Shown here: one piece after another, positions 8,037-15,902 of the stretch
Position numbering within the stretch: position 1 is the first letter of the stretch
Layout of the letters: the number at the start of each line of letters is the position of its first letter
NCBI RefSeq assembly: GCF_001894985.1
Contig: NZ_BCXG01000006.1
Location: forward strand, 62,001-126,000
Direction: 5' to 3'
Origin: Rhodococcus tukisamuensis NBRC 100609
GTDB taxonomy: Bacteria > Actinomycetota > Actinomycetes > Mycobacteriales > Mycobacteriaceae
DNA length: 64,000 nucleotides
The notes under the pieces: model-generated
Databases searched by the model: none
What the model saw: only the letters and a program-made list of their open reading frames with translations
Told to the model about the DNA's origin: nothing
Position numbers and translations under genes: made by a program

Positions 8037-8345
8037 TCAGGCGCCCGCGTCGAGCGCGGTGCCGAAGGAGTGGTCGAGGTCCGTGTACTCGGCGGCCTGC
8101 CCGCGCAGGGTGACCGCGGCGGTGACCAGTTCGGCGATCCCCGTCGCCGCGGCGGGCAGGAAGCTGTCCGCGACCGAGTTGAACGACGCGGCGGCCATGG
8201 TGGAGACCTCCTCGCTGCCGGCGGGCGAGAGGTGCAGGGCGGCGGCGTTGGCGTCGAGCGCGGACCGCAGACGCTGCGCGAGGGCCTCGAGTTGGGCGGC
8301 GGCGGAGATCAGCGCGTCGGGTGAGACGTACACGTGGCCTGGCAT
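8037..8345 (-). CDS. PE-like ESX substrate
   Basis: A 102-residue helical-hairpin protein with the PE-family layout: MPGHVYVSPDALISAAAQLEALAQRLRSAL forms helix 1, and FNSVADSFLPAAATGIAELVTAAVTLRGQAA forms helix 2. Just after helix 2 comes YTDLD, which fits the general type VII secretion signal YxxxD/E. It ends shortly after, so it is a bare PE domain with no PGRS or other extension. It lies 24 bp ahead of the PPE-like gene. PE-PPE heterodimers are exported together with help from the EspG encoded two genes on. Confidence 0.8.
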   Translation of the reverse strand: MPGHVYVSPDALISAAAQLEALAQRLRSALDANAAALHLSPAGSEEVSTMAAASFNSVADSFLPAAATGIAELVTAAVTLRGQAAEYTDLDHSFGTALDAGA

Positions 8346-8477
8346 GGTCTCGGCCTCCTGGAGGGCTCGCGGAAATGGTCCGTCAGGAGATTGGACGCGC
8401 CGCGCCGCGGCGCGGTTCCACGAGCGAACTGTCGGATTCAGACCGGCACTCCCACGGTCTGTACAGGGCTGGAAACG

Positions 8478-8524
8478 GATGAAGGCACCTTCGGACCGTC
8501 AGGTCGTCCGAAGGTGCCTTCATC
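8478..8524. terminator. long intergenic hairpin
   Basis: GATGAAGGCACCTTCGGAC at 8478-8496 pairs perfectly with GTCCGAAGGTGCCTTCATC at 8506-8524 (19-bp stem, 9-base loop). It lies downstream of the MFS gene and the acyl-CoA dehydrogenase remnant and upstream of the PE gene, all on the minus strand. It should stop read-through into the PE-PPE operon. Confidence 0.7.
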
Positions 8525-8537
8525 GTGGGGCATGGAA

Positions 8538-8650
8538 CTATTTGAACCCGGCGGCGATGTCGCGGCCGATTGGGTACTCCACCGTGAAGCCGCAGCCGCC
8601 GTGCAGCTGCACGGCGCGGTCCACCACCCGCTTCGGCAGCGCGGTTGGCC
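8538..8650 (-). pseudogene. acyl-CoA dehydrogenase C-terminal remnant with internal deletion
   Basis: The minus strand reads LPKRVVDRAVQLHGG, CGFTVEYPIGR and DIAAGFK followed by a stop. This corresponds to the end of the intact acyl-CoA dehydrogenase at 37754-38911, where QLHGGYGYMMEYPIGR is followed by 24 further residues and then GRDIAAEFR. In the remnant the two GR dipeptides are fused, so the stretch between them is lost. There is no start codon or N-terminal part. It is the third acyl-CoA dehydrogenase copy or fragment in the window. Confidence 0.75.
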
Positions 8651-8657
8651 GTGATGA

Positions 8658-9956
8658 TCAGCCCCGGATGGCGCGGCGGTCGCGGTCCGGATCAGAGAGG
8701 ATCAGGACCCCGACGGCGGCGATGGCGGCGCAGACGCCGATTGCCTGGAACGCCAAGCCGTAGCCGGCGGCTGGGGTGGCGGCATGGTCGACGATGACGC
8801 CAGTGGCATAGGGCGCAACGAGTCCGCCGACAGCCATCGTTGCGAGGAACACGCCCATGGTGCCGGCTGTCTGCTGAGGTGGGCACAGTTCGGAGATGGC
8901 GGCGTTGAGAAGCGGGAAGGCCATGCTCACGGACGCATAGCCGATCGACAGGGCTAAGACCGTCACGATCGGCACGTCGAAGAGGGGCAGAGCTGCCAGG
9001 ATGGAACCACCGACGAGTACACCGACGCACGGGACGATGATCCGTGAGGTTCGGGACCTTCCCCCCGCTGCCATCGACCGGTCGGTCAACGTGCTCGAGA
9101 CGATCATCAAGACCAGGGCGATGACGGATGGAATCGCGAACATGGACCCAGCCTGCATCGCGCTGTATCCGAGACCTTTCTCGAAATACGAAGGGAGCCA
9201 GGTCAGCACGACGGTAGTCAGTGCGTAGACAAAGATGGTCAGCGCGGAGCAGCTCAGGAACGTGCGGGTCAGGAAGATCTTTCGCCACGGAACACTCGGC
9301 TCGGCATTCTCGTCGTCGCCGTGCGACTTCGACGTCTTCCCCGTGTAGGGGCCCTCCTGCCATCCGATCAGCCAACACACCGACCAGGCGAGGCCGAGGA
9401 AGGTCAACGTGATGACAGCTGTCCTCCAGCCGTAGCTGACGGTGAGATAGGTGAGGACCGGGGCGAGCAGGATCTTCCCGACTGACCCTGATCCCATGAG
9501 GAACGCTCCTGGCAGCCCGCGCTTGGCGGGTGGATGCCAGGAGTAGGTCGCTGTGTGCATGAGCGCGGAACTCGGGCCTTCGGCGAGGCCCAAGAGCATA
9601 CGACCAGCGATGAGGGTGACCAGGCTGGCTGCGACCACCAGGGGCAGCAACACTACCGACCACACCGCGGCCAGGATCAGCAGTGCCCAGCGCAATGTCA
9701 GATACTTGTTCAACGGGCCCGCGAGGAAGCCCCCGATCGTGAACGTCAGGAAGAAGAGTGAGCCGACCATGCCGATCTGGGTGGAACTCAGCCCAAGTTC
9801 CCGTGCCAGTGGCTGGGCGATGATGCCCAGGATGGCCTTGTCGGCGAAGTTGACGACGTAGAGGAATACGACGAGCCCCGTCATGCTCCAGGCTCGCCGC
9901 CGGTTGTCGGCTCGGACTTGGACAACTATCGGATCAATGGTCTGTTCAGCGGTCAT
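8658..9956 (-). CDS. MFS transporter, aromatic-acid/organic-acid type
   Basis: A 432-residue major facilitator with 12 predicted membrane segments. The N-terminal half contains NFADKAILGIIAQPLARELGLSSTQIG, the signature of the anion:cation symporter/OphD-like branch. A loop with GRMLLGLAEGP follows in TM4-5. A hydrophilic central loop (TGKTSKSHGDDENAEP) separates the halves, and RSRTSRIIVP lies in the 8-9 loop region. The ATG at 9956 gives the normal MTAEQTIDPIVVQVRADNRRR cytoplasmic head. It is divergent from the dioxygenase operon, and the intervening region holds two copies of the shared CAGAA/TTCTG operator, so import and ring oxidation are probably co-regulated. Substrate is inferred only from context. 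Confidence 0.85.
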   Translation of the reverse strand: MTAEQTIDPIVVQVRADNRRRAWSMTGLVVFLYVVNFADKAILGIIAQPLARELGLSSTQIGMVGSLFFLTFTIGGFLAGPLNKYLTLRWALLILAAVWSVVLLPLVVAASLVTLIAGRMLLGLAEGPSSALMHTATYSWHPPAKRGLPGAFLMGSGSVGKILLAPVLTYLTVSYGWRTAVITLTFLGLAWSVCWLIGWQEGPYTGKTSKSHGDDENAEPSVPWRKIFLTRTFLSCSALTIFVYALTTVVLTWLPSYFEKGLGYSAMQAGSMFAIPSVIALVLMIVSSTLTDRSMAAGGRSRTSRIIVPCVGVLVGGSILAALPLFDVPIVTVLALSIGYASVSMAFPLLNAAISELCPPQQTAGTMGVFLATMAVGGLVAPYATGVIVDHAATPAAGYGLAFQAIGVCAAIAAVGVLILSDPDRDRRAIRG

Positions 9957-10056
9957 TCGGTCATTCCTTCGGGCTAGAGCTCTGGACCCTCTTGGGCTGA
10001 AGTTCTTGGATGTGGTGCGTCGGCGGTTGCAGTCCTGGCGCACCTCAACTGTGTCG

Positions 10057-10081
10057 CAGAACACGTTTCTGCTCACTAGAG
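10057..10081. promoter_or_regulatory. operator, CAGAA-N5-TTCTG family, before the MFS gene
   Basis: CAGAA at 10057-10061 and TTCTG at 10067-10071 form an inverted repeat (GCAGAA/TTCTGC with one more base each side). A weaker third half-site TAGAG follows at 10077-10081, keeping the 10-bp spacing. It lies about 100 bp upstream of the MFS start. The same pattern occurs before five other island genes. Confidence 0.55.
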
Positions 10082-10591
10082 GAGATTTATAGCAGAGGAG
10101 ATGTCGGTCGACAAGGCTCGACGCTCGCCAAACTGGACCTGGCGATCTGCAGGACGGATTCGTCGACTCCGGCGTAGTCGATCGAGCAGATCGCTTGCGC
10201 GTTACCGGGTCTCGAGGCCGAAGCTCCGGCCCCAGTTCCGGATGCTGCGGTGGATTCGACGCAGTGCGGGGTGCGGTAGAGCGCTCTCGCCGCTTGGTTG
10301 TCGATCGACGGCCTGACGGCCGGGTCGGCGCGTCTCCGATCGAAAGGCCTGCGAATTGGCCGGGTGCGGCCACTGGAGGTCGTGGTGGCCCGACGCTTCA
10401 AATGGCCGATTTCGCACCGGTGTCGCGCGTTCACTGTTCCAGCGTTGCCCTCTGTCGGATGGGGCCTCGGGACGCTGGATGTTGCTGCTGCGTAGGTGGC
10501 CCCGGCGCCGGGTGCGCGCCCGGGGTTCGGGTCCGACCGATCCACACCGCTCGCCGTTGGAAGAGTGGTTGACTCAATCGGAGTCGCGGTG

Positions 10592-10616
10592 CAGAATCAG
10601 TTTCTGTAAACCAGAA
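10592..10616. promoter_or_regulatory. operator, triple half-site, before the dioxygenase operon
   Basis: CAGAA (10592-10596), TTCTG (10602-10606) and CAGAA (10612-10616) are three perfect half-sites exactly 10 bp apart. The last two sit inside the larger palindrome AGTTTCTG-N5-CAGAAACT at 10599-10619. The set ends 23 bp before the dioxygenase alpha start. Triple 10-bp-spaced half-sites are known for IclR-type regulators of aromatic catabolism (PcaU, PobR); the IclR gene at 25264 is the natural candidate. Confidence 0.7.
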
Positions 10617-10639
10617 ACTTTCTCTTGAAGTGAGGTCCC

Positions 10640-12067
10640 ATGCGTGATGCGGCCGACGTCCTCGCCAACGTCCGGCGGGGCATGCTCCCCGCCCACATCT
10701 ACAACGACGCCGAGGTCTTCGAGGCGGAGAAGGAGCGCTTGTTCAGCCGGGCGTGGATGTTCGTCGCCCACGAGTCGGAGCTGCCGCAGATCGGCGACTA
10801 CGTCGTGCGCCGGGTCATGGACAACTCGTTCATCGTCAGCCGTGACCAGTCCGGCGAGATCCACGCGATGTTCAACATGTGCCTGCACCGCGGCATGCAG
10901 GTGTGCCGCGCGGAGCAGGGCAACGCCTCGCACTTCCGCTGCCCGTACCACGGCTGGTCCTACAAGAACGATGGCCGCATTGTCGGCATGCCGTTCCACA
11001 AGGAGGCCTACGGCGGCGAGGAAGGCTTCGCACGCAAGGGACAGCGACTGTTGCCTGCGCCCAGCTTGGGCATCTACAACGGGCTGATCTTCGTGTCGAT
11101 GGACCCGGACGCCGAGCCGCTCGAGGACTTCCTCGGCGACTTCAAGTTCTACCTCGACTACTACACCAAGCAGAGCGCCAGCGGCGTCGAGGTCCGCGGA
11201 CCGCAGCGCTGGCGAGTCAAGGCGAACTGGAAGATCGGCGCCGAGAACTTCGCCGGCGACATGTACCACACGCCGCAGACCCACACGAGCGTCGTCGAGA
11301 TCGGCCTGTTCCGCGAACCGAAGGCGGAGAAGCGCAAGGACGGCAACACGTACTGGGCGGGCAAGGGTGGCGGCACCACGTACAAGCTGCCCCCGGGAAC
11401 CTTCGAAGAGAAGATGAACTACGTCGGCTATCCCGACGAAATGGTCGAGCGCATGAAGGAGCAGTGGTCCCAGGAGCAGGTCGACGTCATCGGACGCGAC
11501 GGCTTCATGATCTCCGCCGCCTCGGTGTTCCCGAACATCAGCCTGGTCCACAACTGGCCGAAGGTCGCCGAGGGCGACGACGTCCTGCCCTTCATATCCA
11601 TCCGTCAGTGGCAGCCCATCAGCGCCGACGAGACCGAGGTCCTGTCCTGGTTCGTCGTCGACAAGGAGGCCCCGGAGGAGTTCAAGAAGCTCTCCTACAA
11701 GGCCTACCTGATGTGCTTCGGCTCCAGCGGCATGTTCGAGCAGGACGACGTCGAGAACTGGGTCTCCCTCACCAACACCGCCGGCGGCTCGATGGCCCGC
11801 CGTCTGCTGCTCAACGGTCGCATGGGCATGCTGCACGACGACAGCCCAGTGGTGCAGCCCCTGACCGAGGACGAGTTCTGTGGTCCGGGCGTCGCGCACG
11901 TCGGCTACGGCGAATACAACCAGCGGCACCTGCTCAACGAGTGGGCCGACTACCTGGAGAAGCCTGCGCCCGTGCCGGCCAACATCCACGTCGGTGCTCC
12001 CCAGGTCGATGGTGAGTGCAGCAGTGAGACGGCAGCGCAGTGCAGCAGCGAGAAGGTGGAGGCGTAA
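10640..12067 (+). CDS. aromatic-ring-hydroxylating dioxygenase, alpha subunit (phthalate 3,4-dioxygenase-like)
   Basis: A 475-residue Rieske non-heme iron oxygenase large subunit. The Rieske cluster ligands are C81, H83 (CLHRG) and C101, H104 (CPYHGWSY). The mononuclear iron site shows D207, H210 and H215 in FAGDMYHTPQTH, with a later acidic ligand probably in GMFEQDDVENW. The enzyme should add O2 to an aromatic acid to give a cis-dihydrodiol. A GAGG ribosome site lies 5 bases before the ATG. It heads an operon of seven tightly packed genes whose order (alpha, beta, small ORF, dehydrogenase, [3Fe-4S] ferredoxin, reductase, class II aldolase) matches phthalate 3,4-dioxygenase clusters of Rhodococcus and Arthrobacter. 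The exact substrate is inferred from that order. Confidence 0.88.
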   Translation: MRDAADVLANVRRGMLPAHIYNDAEVFEAEKERLFSRAWMFVAHESELPQIGDYVVRRVMDNSFIVSRDQSGEIHAMFNMCLHRGMQVCRAEQGNASHFRCPYHGWSYKNDGRIVGMPFHKEAYGGEEGFARKGQRLLPAPSLGIYNGLIFVSMDPDAEPLEDFLGDFKFYLDYYTKQSASGVEVRGPQRWRVKANWKIGAENFAGDMYHTPQTHTSVVEIGLFREPKAEKRKDGNTYWAGKGGGTTYKLPPGTFEEKMNYVGYPDEMVERMKEQWSQEQVDVIGRDGFMISAASVFPNISLVHNWPKVAEGDDVLPFISIRQWQPISADETEVLSWFVVDKEAPEEFKKLSYKAYLMCFGSSGMFEQDDVENWVSLTNTAGGSMARRLLLNGRMGMLHDDSPVVQPLTEDEFCGPGVAHVGYGEYNQRHLLNEWADYLEKPAPVPANIHVGAPQVDGECSSETAAQCSSEKVEA

Positions 12068-12069
12068 CC

Positions 12070-12657
12070 GTGAGCACCTACATCCCCATCGACTCCGCCA
12101 GCTCTCCGCTGGGCCAGGGCGCGTCGAAGACCGCAGCAGTGGGTCCCTCGCTGGCGTTCGACGATCAGCGGCACCTGACGGCGCACCGCTGGCTCGTGGA
12201 GGAGACCTACATCCTCGACCGGCAGGACTACGACGCCTGGCTGGACACCCTCGCCGAGGACATCCACTACTTCATGCCGATCCGCGTCACCACGGCGCTG
12301 GGTACCGGCTATGACACGGCCAAGGACATGGCGCACTTCGACGAGGACAAGTACTCGCTGAGCCGCCGCGTCGCGCGCTTCGACACCGGCCACGCCTGGG
12401 CGGAGGACCCCCCCTCGCGCCTGCGCCACCACCTGTCCAACGTCCGCACCTTCGCGACCGAGAACGAGAACGAGCTCGTCGTGGAGTCGGCCGTCCTGCT
12501 GTTTCGCAGCCGCGGCGACGTGCTGGAGCCCTCGCTGCTCTCGATCGGGCGCGTCGACCTGCTGCGTCTCGAGGACGGCGTCTGGCGGCTCGCCCGCCGG
12601 CACATCGCCGCCGACGAGTCCGTGCTGCGCATGCAGAACCTGGCGGTGTTCCTGTGA
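12070..12657 (+). CDS. aromatic-ring-hydroxylating dioxygenase, beta subunit
   Basis: A 195-residue small subunit with the cystatin/SnoaL-like fold of this family. Recognisable parts are WLVEETYILDRQDYDAWLDTLAEDIHYFMPIRVT near 43-75, RHHLSNVRTFATENENELVVES near 119-140 and WRLARRHIAADESVLRMQNLAVFL at the end. It supports assembly of the alpha3beta3 oxygenase and carries no metal. The GTG start lies 2 bases after the alpha stop, and the end overlaps the next gene by 4 bases, so translation is coupled. The first 35 residues (MSTYIPIDSASSPLGQGASK) are longer and more polar than usual, probably a flexible tail. Confidence 0.88.
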   Translation: MSTYIPIDSASSPLGQGASKTAAVGPSLAFDDQRHLTAHRWLVEETYILDRQDYDAWLDTLAEDIHYFMPIRVTTALGTGYDTAKDMAHFDEDKYSLSRRVARFDTGHAWAEDPPSRLRHHLSNVRTFATENENELVVESAVLLFRSRGDVLEPSLLSIGRVDLLRLEDGVWRLARRHIAADESVLRMQNLAVFL

Positions 12658-12965
12658 AGCTCTCCTGGGAGGGCGAGGCGGAGGACGCCGCGGCGGCGGC
12701 CCGGGCCAACTCGCGGCTCGGTGTCCTGCAGGACCAGCGCGACGGCGAGACCATCGTCATCGCGAACGAGTTCTCGGACATGCGGATCTCGAAGGTGCAC
12801 ACCCGCAACGGCGTACGGCTGCTCATCGAGTCGCCGAAGTCCGGTCAGTGGATCACCCTGGACGCGCTCGAGCTGGAGGCCCTGACCTGGCAGAACGAGA
12901 CGACGCTCTCGGCCATGGTCGGCAAGCCGTTCCAGTCGCTCATCGCCACCGAGGACGCCTCGTGA
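12654..12965 (+). CDS. small conserved protein of dioxygenase operons, function unknown
   Basis: A 103-residue protein starting at GTG inside the beta-subunit stop and ending inside the next gene's GTG (4-bp overlaps at both sides). It starts KLSWEGEAEDAAAAARANSR, then ISKVHTRNGVRLLIESPKSG and ITLDALELEALTWQ. There are no cysteines, signal peptide or membrane segments, so it is not a redox carrier. I recall similar short ORFs in actinobacterial phthalate-type dioxygenase operons, sometimes labelled dihydrodiol dehydrogenase without evidence. The very tight coupling suggests a structural or assembly role with the oxygenase. Confidence 0.75.
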   Translation: MKLSWEGEAEDAAAAARANSRLGVLQDQRDGETIVIANEFSDMRISKVHTRNGVRLLIESPKSGQWITLDALELEALTWQNETTLSAMVGKPFQSLIATEDAS

Positions 12966-13744
12966 CCGGCTGGCTCGACGGCAAGCGCGCGCTGATCGTC
13001 GGGGCCGGCTCCGGCATCGGGCGCGGCGTGGTGGACGCCTTCCTCACGGAGGGTGCCAGCGTCGGTGTGCTCGAGCTCGACTCGGCCAAGTGCGAGGCCC
13101 TCGCGGCCGAGCACCCCGAGGTCGCGGTCGTGCAGGGCGACGCCACCAAGGCGGCGGCCAACAACGCCGCGGTGTCGGCGGTCGTGGATCGCTTCGGCGG
13201 CCTGGACGTTCTGGTGAACTGCGTCGGGGTCTTCGACTTCTACCGCAAGCTCGAGAGCATCGACGCCGACATGCTGGACCATGCGTTCGACGAGATGTTC
13301 GCCGTCAACGTCAAGTCGCACCTGCACAGCGTCAAGGCTGCGACGCCTGCGCTGCGTGAGTCCGGTGGCTCCATCGTGCTCACCGAGTCGACGTCGGCGT
13401 ACTACCCGGGCCGCGGTGGAACACTGTACGTCGCATCGAAATTCGCGGTGCGCGGGCTCGTCACCACCCTCGGGTACGAGCTGGCGCCGGCCATCCGTGT
13501 CAACGGCGTCGCCCCCGGCGGCACCCTCGGGACCGATTTGAGCGGGCTCGCGACGCTGGGCCTGACGGAGAATCGGCTCGACGGCCCGGACCGGGCGAAG
13601 GAGCTCGCGGGCCGCAACCCGTTGGGCGTCGCGCTCGACGGCCTCGACCACGCGTGGAGCTACGTATTCCTCGCCTCCGATCGGTCGCGCGGCATCTCCG
13701 GCCGCGTCGTCCACTCCGATGGCGGGATGGGAATCAAAGTCTAA
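12962..13744 (+). CDS. SDR-family cis-dihydrodiol dehydrogenase
   Basis: A 260-residue short-chain dehydrogenase. The NAD-binding motif GAGSGIG is at residues 14-20, NCVG at 86-89 stands for the usual NNAG, and the catalytic YVASK has Y156 and K160 with a Ser around 143-145. It ends in HSDGGMGIKV. In this operon it should re-aromatise the dioxygenase product to a catechol-type diol, as BphB/PhtB enzymes do. Its GTG start overlaps the preceding gene by 4 bases. The 39-bp gap to the ferredoxin gene is the largest inside this operon. Confidence 0.87.
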   Translation: MTGWLDGKRALIVGAGSGIGRGVVDAFLTEGASVGVLELDSAKCEALAAEHPEVAVVQGDATKAAANNAAVSAVVDRFGGLDVLVNCVGVFDFYRKLESIDADMLDHAFDEMFAVNVKSHLHSVKAATPALRESGGSIVLTESTSAYYPGRGGTLYVASKFAVRGLVTTLGYELAPAIRVNGVAPGGTLGTDLSGLATLGLTENRLDGPDRAKELAGRNPLGVALDGLDHAWSYVFLASDRSRGISGRVVHSDGGMGIKV

Positions 13745-13783
13745 GGCCGTGTTACGCGCGACCTACTGAAGGAAGAATCTCAC

Positions 13784-13981
13784 ATGGCAATTCTCAAGGC
13801 GAACCTCGAATTGTGCCAGGGCTACGCGAATTGCGTGGTCGCGGCGGACGACGTCTACGACATGGACGACGACGGTCTGGTGGTGCTGCTCAAGACCCGG
13901 GTGGACGAGTCCGACCGCCAGCGGGTCGAGACCGCGGCGAAGAGCTGCCCGGCCAACGCCCTCTGGCTGGAGGACGAGTGA
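13784..13981 (+). CDS. [3Fe-4S]-type ferredoxin of the dioxygenase system
   Basis: A 65-residue ferredoxin with only three cluster cysteines: C11 and C17 (CQGYANC) and C55 (SCPA). Loss of the cysteine between C11 and C17 is the hallmark of [3Fe-4S] ferredoxins that serve P450s and some actinobacterial dioxygenases, including phthalate 3,4-dioxygenase. The middle is acidic (DDVYDMDDDG), fitting docking to a basic reductase or oxygenase face. An AAGGAAGAA stretch precedes the ATG. It carries electrons from the reductase encoded next to the Rieske centre of the alpha subunit. Confidence 0.9.
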   Translation: MAILKANLELCQGYANCVVAADDVYDMDDDGLVVLLKTRVDESDRQRVETAAKSCPANALWLEDE

Positions 13982-15180
13982 GCGGCGGGGTTCTCGTCGT
14001 CGGCGGCTCGGTCGGCGGCATCCGCACTGCCCGCGCGCTGCGCAATGAGGGCTACGCCGGGGTCGTGACGGTCGTCGAGGCCGAGTCGCATCTGCCGTAC
14101 GACAAGCCGCCGCTGTCCAAGGCCCCGCTCGACGGCGACGCACACGTTCCACTGCTCACCGCGGACGAGGCGAGCGAGCTCGGCATCGAGCTTGTATTGG
14201 GCAGGGCCGCAGTCGAATTGCGGCCGCAGGCCAAGCAGGTGGTGCTGGACGACGGGGTTTTTCTGGGCTACGAGGAGCTGGTCATCGCCACCGGCGCGGC
14301 CGCGCGGCCGTCGCCGTGGACCGGTCCCGACGTGCACGTGCTCCGCGCCATCGCGGACGCCCGCGCGCTGCGCGTGAGCCTGCGGGGCGCGAACAGGCTG
14401 CTGGTCGTCGGCGCCGGGTTCATCGGCGCGGAGGTGGCCTCGCTCGCCCGCAAGCAGGGCATCGAGGTCACGATCGTCGACCCCGCTCCCACGCCCATGG
14501 CGCGGGTGGTCGGAGACGATCTGGGACAGCGCTTCTCGCAGCTGCACCGCGCGAACGGGGTGGACACGCGCTTCGGCGCGACGGTGTCCAGCCTCGAGCA
14601 GGTGGACGGTGGCATGTGGGCCGAGCTCTCCGACGGCACGAAGATCCTCGTGGACGCCGTCGTCGTCGGTATCGGCGCGGTGCTGAACACGCGCTGGCTG
14701 GAGTCCTCGGGCCTGGCGCTGGAGGACGGCGTGGAGTGCGACGAGTATGGCCGCGTGGCCGGCGCCGAGCACATCTTCGCCGTCGGCGACATCGCCCGGT
14801 GGTACCAACCGCGGCAGGAGAAGGCAGCTCGCGTGGAGCACTGGACCAACGCCGTGGAGCAAGCAAATTGTGTGGCCCACAACATTTCTCATCCGTACTC
14901 GACCCTCTCGCACGACCCGGTCGCCTACGTCTGGAGTGACCAGTACGACTGGAAGATCCAGCTTTTCGGCACGCGGAATCTCGAGGGCAGTCCGGCCGTC
15001 GTGGAGCAGTCGGATCCCTTCCGGTTGGCTGCTGTGTGGCAGGACTCCGACGGGCGAGCCAGCGGCGGGTTGACGGTGAACTGGCCCAAGGCATCGGTTC
15101 AGCTCAGACGCACTATTGCGGCGGGCGGTCCGGCCGAGCAGGTCCACGCCCAGCTCGCCGGCACGGCGGTGCAGGCATGA
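13978..15180 (+). CDS. FAD-dependent ferredoxin reductase of the dioxygenase system
   Basis: A 400-residue two-dinucleotide-binding flavoprotein. The FAD motif GGSVGGIRTARAL lies at the N terminus, the NAD motif VVGAGFIGAEVASL near residue 143, and the second FAD contact IFAVGDIARW near 264. The C-terminal region with the QYDWKIQLFG segment is typical of BphA4/CamA-type reductases. It should pass electrons from NADH to the ferredoxin. The GTG start overlaps the ferredoxin stop by 4 bases, and its own end overlaps the aldolase gene (ATGA). The fusion of the first GxGxxG to GGSVGG (a Ser in place of Gly) is tolerated in this family. Confidence 0.9.
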   Translation: MSGGVLVVGGSVGGIRTARALRNEGYAGVVTVVEAESHLPYDKPPLSKAPLDGDAHVPLLTADEASELGIELVLGRAAVELRPQAKQVVLDDGVFLGYEELVIATGAAARPSPWTGPDVHVLRAIADARALRVSLRGANRLLVVGAGFIGAEVASLARKQGIEVTIVDPAPTPMARVVGDDLGQRFSQLHRANGVDTRFGATVSSLEQVDGGMWAELSDGTKILVDAVVVGIGAVLNTRWLESSGLALEDGVECDEYGRVAGAEHIFAVGDIARWYQPRQEKAARVEHWTNAVEQANCVAHNISHPYSTLSHDPVAYVWSDQYDWKIQLFGTRNLEGSPAVVEQSDPFRLAAVWQDSDGRASGGLTVNWPKASVQLRRTIAAGGPAEQVHAQLAGTAVQA

Positions 15181-15902
15181 GGCCCGGGGAGCTCGAGGAG
15201 CTCCGGGCGCTCGTCGCCGAGGGCTGCCGGGTGCTCGCCGCCCGGCAGCTGGCCCCGGGGATCTTGGGGCACATCAGCTTCCGGATCGACGAGTCGCGGA
15301 TGCTGATCCGCTGTCGGGGGCCGCAGGAGCGCGGGCTGCTGCGCACCACCGCCGAGGACATCCGCCTGGTCGACATGACCGGCGCGCCGGGCGCAGTGGG
15401 TGCGCTCGACGGCGGCTACACCGTGCCGTACGAGTTGCCGCTGCACAGCCGGATTCTCATGCGCCGTCCGGATGTCACCTCTGTGGTGCACGCGCACCCG
15501 CACAATGTCGTGGCCGCCGATCTCGCGGGGCTGCCCATCCTGCCCATCGTCGGGGCCTACGACATCCCGGGAGCGGTGCTGGCACACGGTGGAGTGCCCG
15601 TATTCCCCAGGGCCGCTTTGATTCACAACCCTGCCCTGGGCGACGACGTGGCCGATTCCCTCGGCGATCGGCCGGTGGTGCTCATGCGCGGCCATGGCCT
15701 CACGTCCACCGGCGCGTCGGTGCAGGAGGCGGTGCTTCGCGCCATCTCTGTCGACGTGATCGCCTCGCTGTCGTTGTCCATCGTCTCGGCGGGCGGCACG
15801 CTGGTGCCGATCGGTGCCGAGGATCTGGCGGACTTGCCGAACCTGGGTGCTGGTCTCAATTTGGGTGCCGCTTGGCGCCACGAGGTGTCGCGGCTCGACT
15901 AG
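15177..15902 (+). CDS. class II aldolase/adducin family protein, likely dihydroxy-acid decarboxylase (PhtC-like)
   Basis: A 241-residue class II aldolase-fold protein. Metal-binding features are visible: YELPLHSRIL (acidic residue and His), VVHAHPHNV with two of the zinc-binding histidines, and RGHGLTSTG carrying the third. In phthalate pathways of Gram-positive bacteria this position is filled by 3,4-dihydroxyphthalate 2-decarboxylase, a member of this fold that yields protocatechuate. An aldolase role on a sugar phosphate is less likely in this operon. It is the last of seven overlapping genes. No terminator-like hairpin was found after it. Confidence 0.82.
   Translation: MRPGELEELRALVAEGCRVLAARQLAPGILGHISFRIDESRMLIRCRGPQERGLLRTTAEDIRLVDMTGAPGAVGALDGGYTVPYELPLHSRILMRRPDVTSVVHAHPHNVVAADLAGLPILPIVGAYDIPGAVLAHGGVPVFPRAALIHNPALGDDVADSLGDRPVVLMRGHGLTSTGASVQEAVLRAISVDVIASLSLSIVSAGGTLVPIGAEDLADLPNLGAGLNLGAAWRHEVSRLD

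Larger units (their letters stand above)
9957..10639. other. divergent intergenic region, MFS / dioxygenase operon
   Basis: A 683-bp stretch with no convincing gene; the open frames inside lack ribosome sites and have arginine- and serine-rich compositions typical of non-coding frames. It holds two operator-like repeat sets at 10057-10081 and 10592-10616, one near each gene. Its middle part (10100-10560) shows nothing I can assign. Confidence 0.6.

Noticed and set aside
10087-10545. 152-codon minus-strand frame in the MFS/dioxygenase gap
   Set aside because: No ribosome site, no recognisable domain and an Arg/Ser/Ala-rich composition.
10574-11989. 471-codon frame antisense to the dioxygenase alpha gene
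   Set aside because: The plus strand has complete Rieske and iron-site motifs; the antisense frame has no domain.
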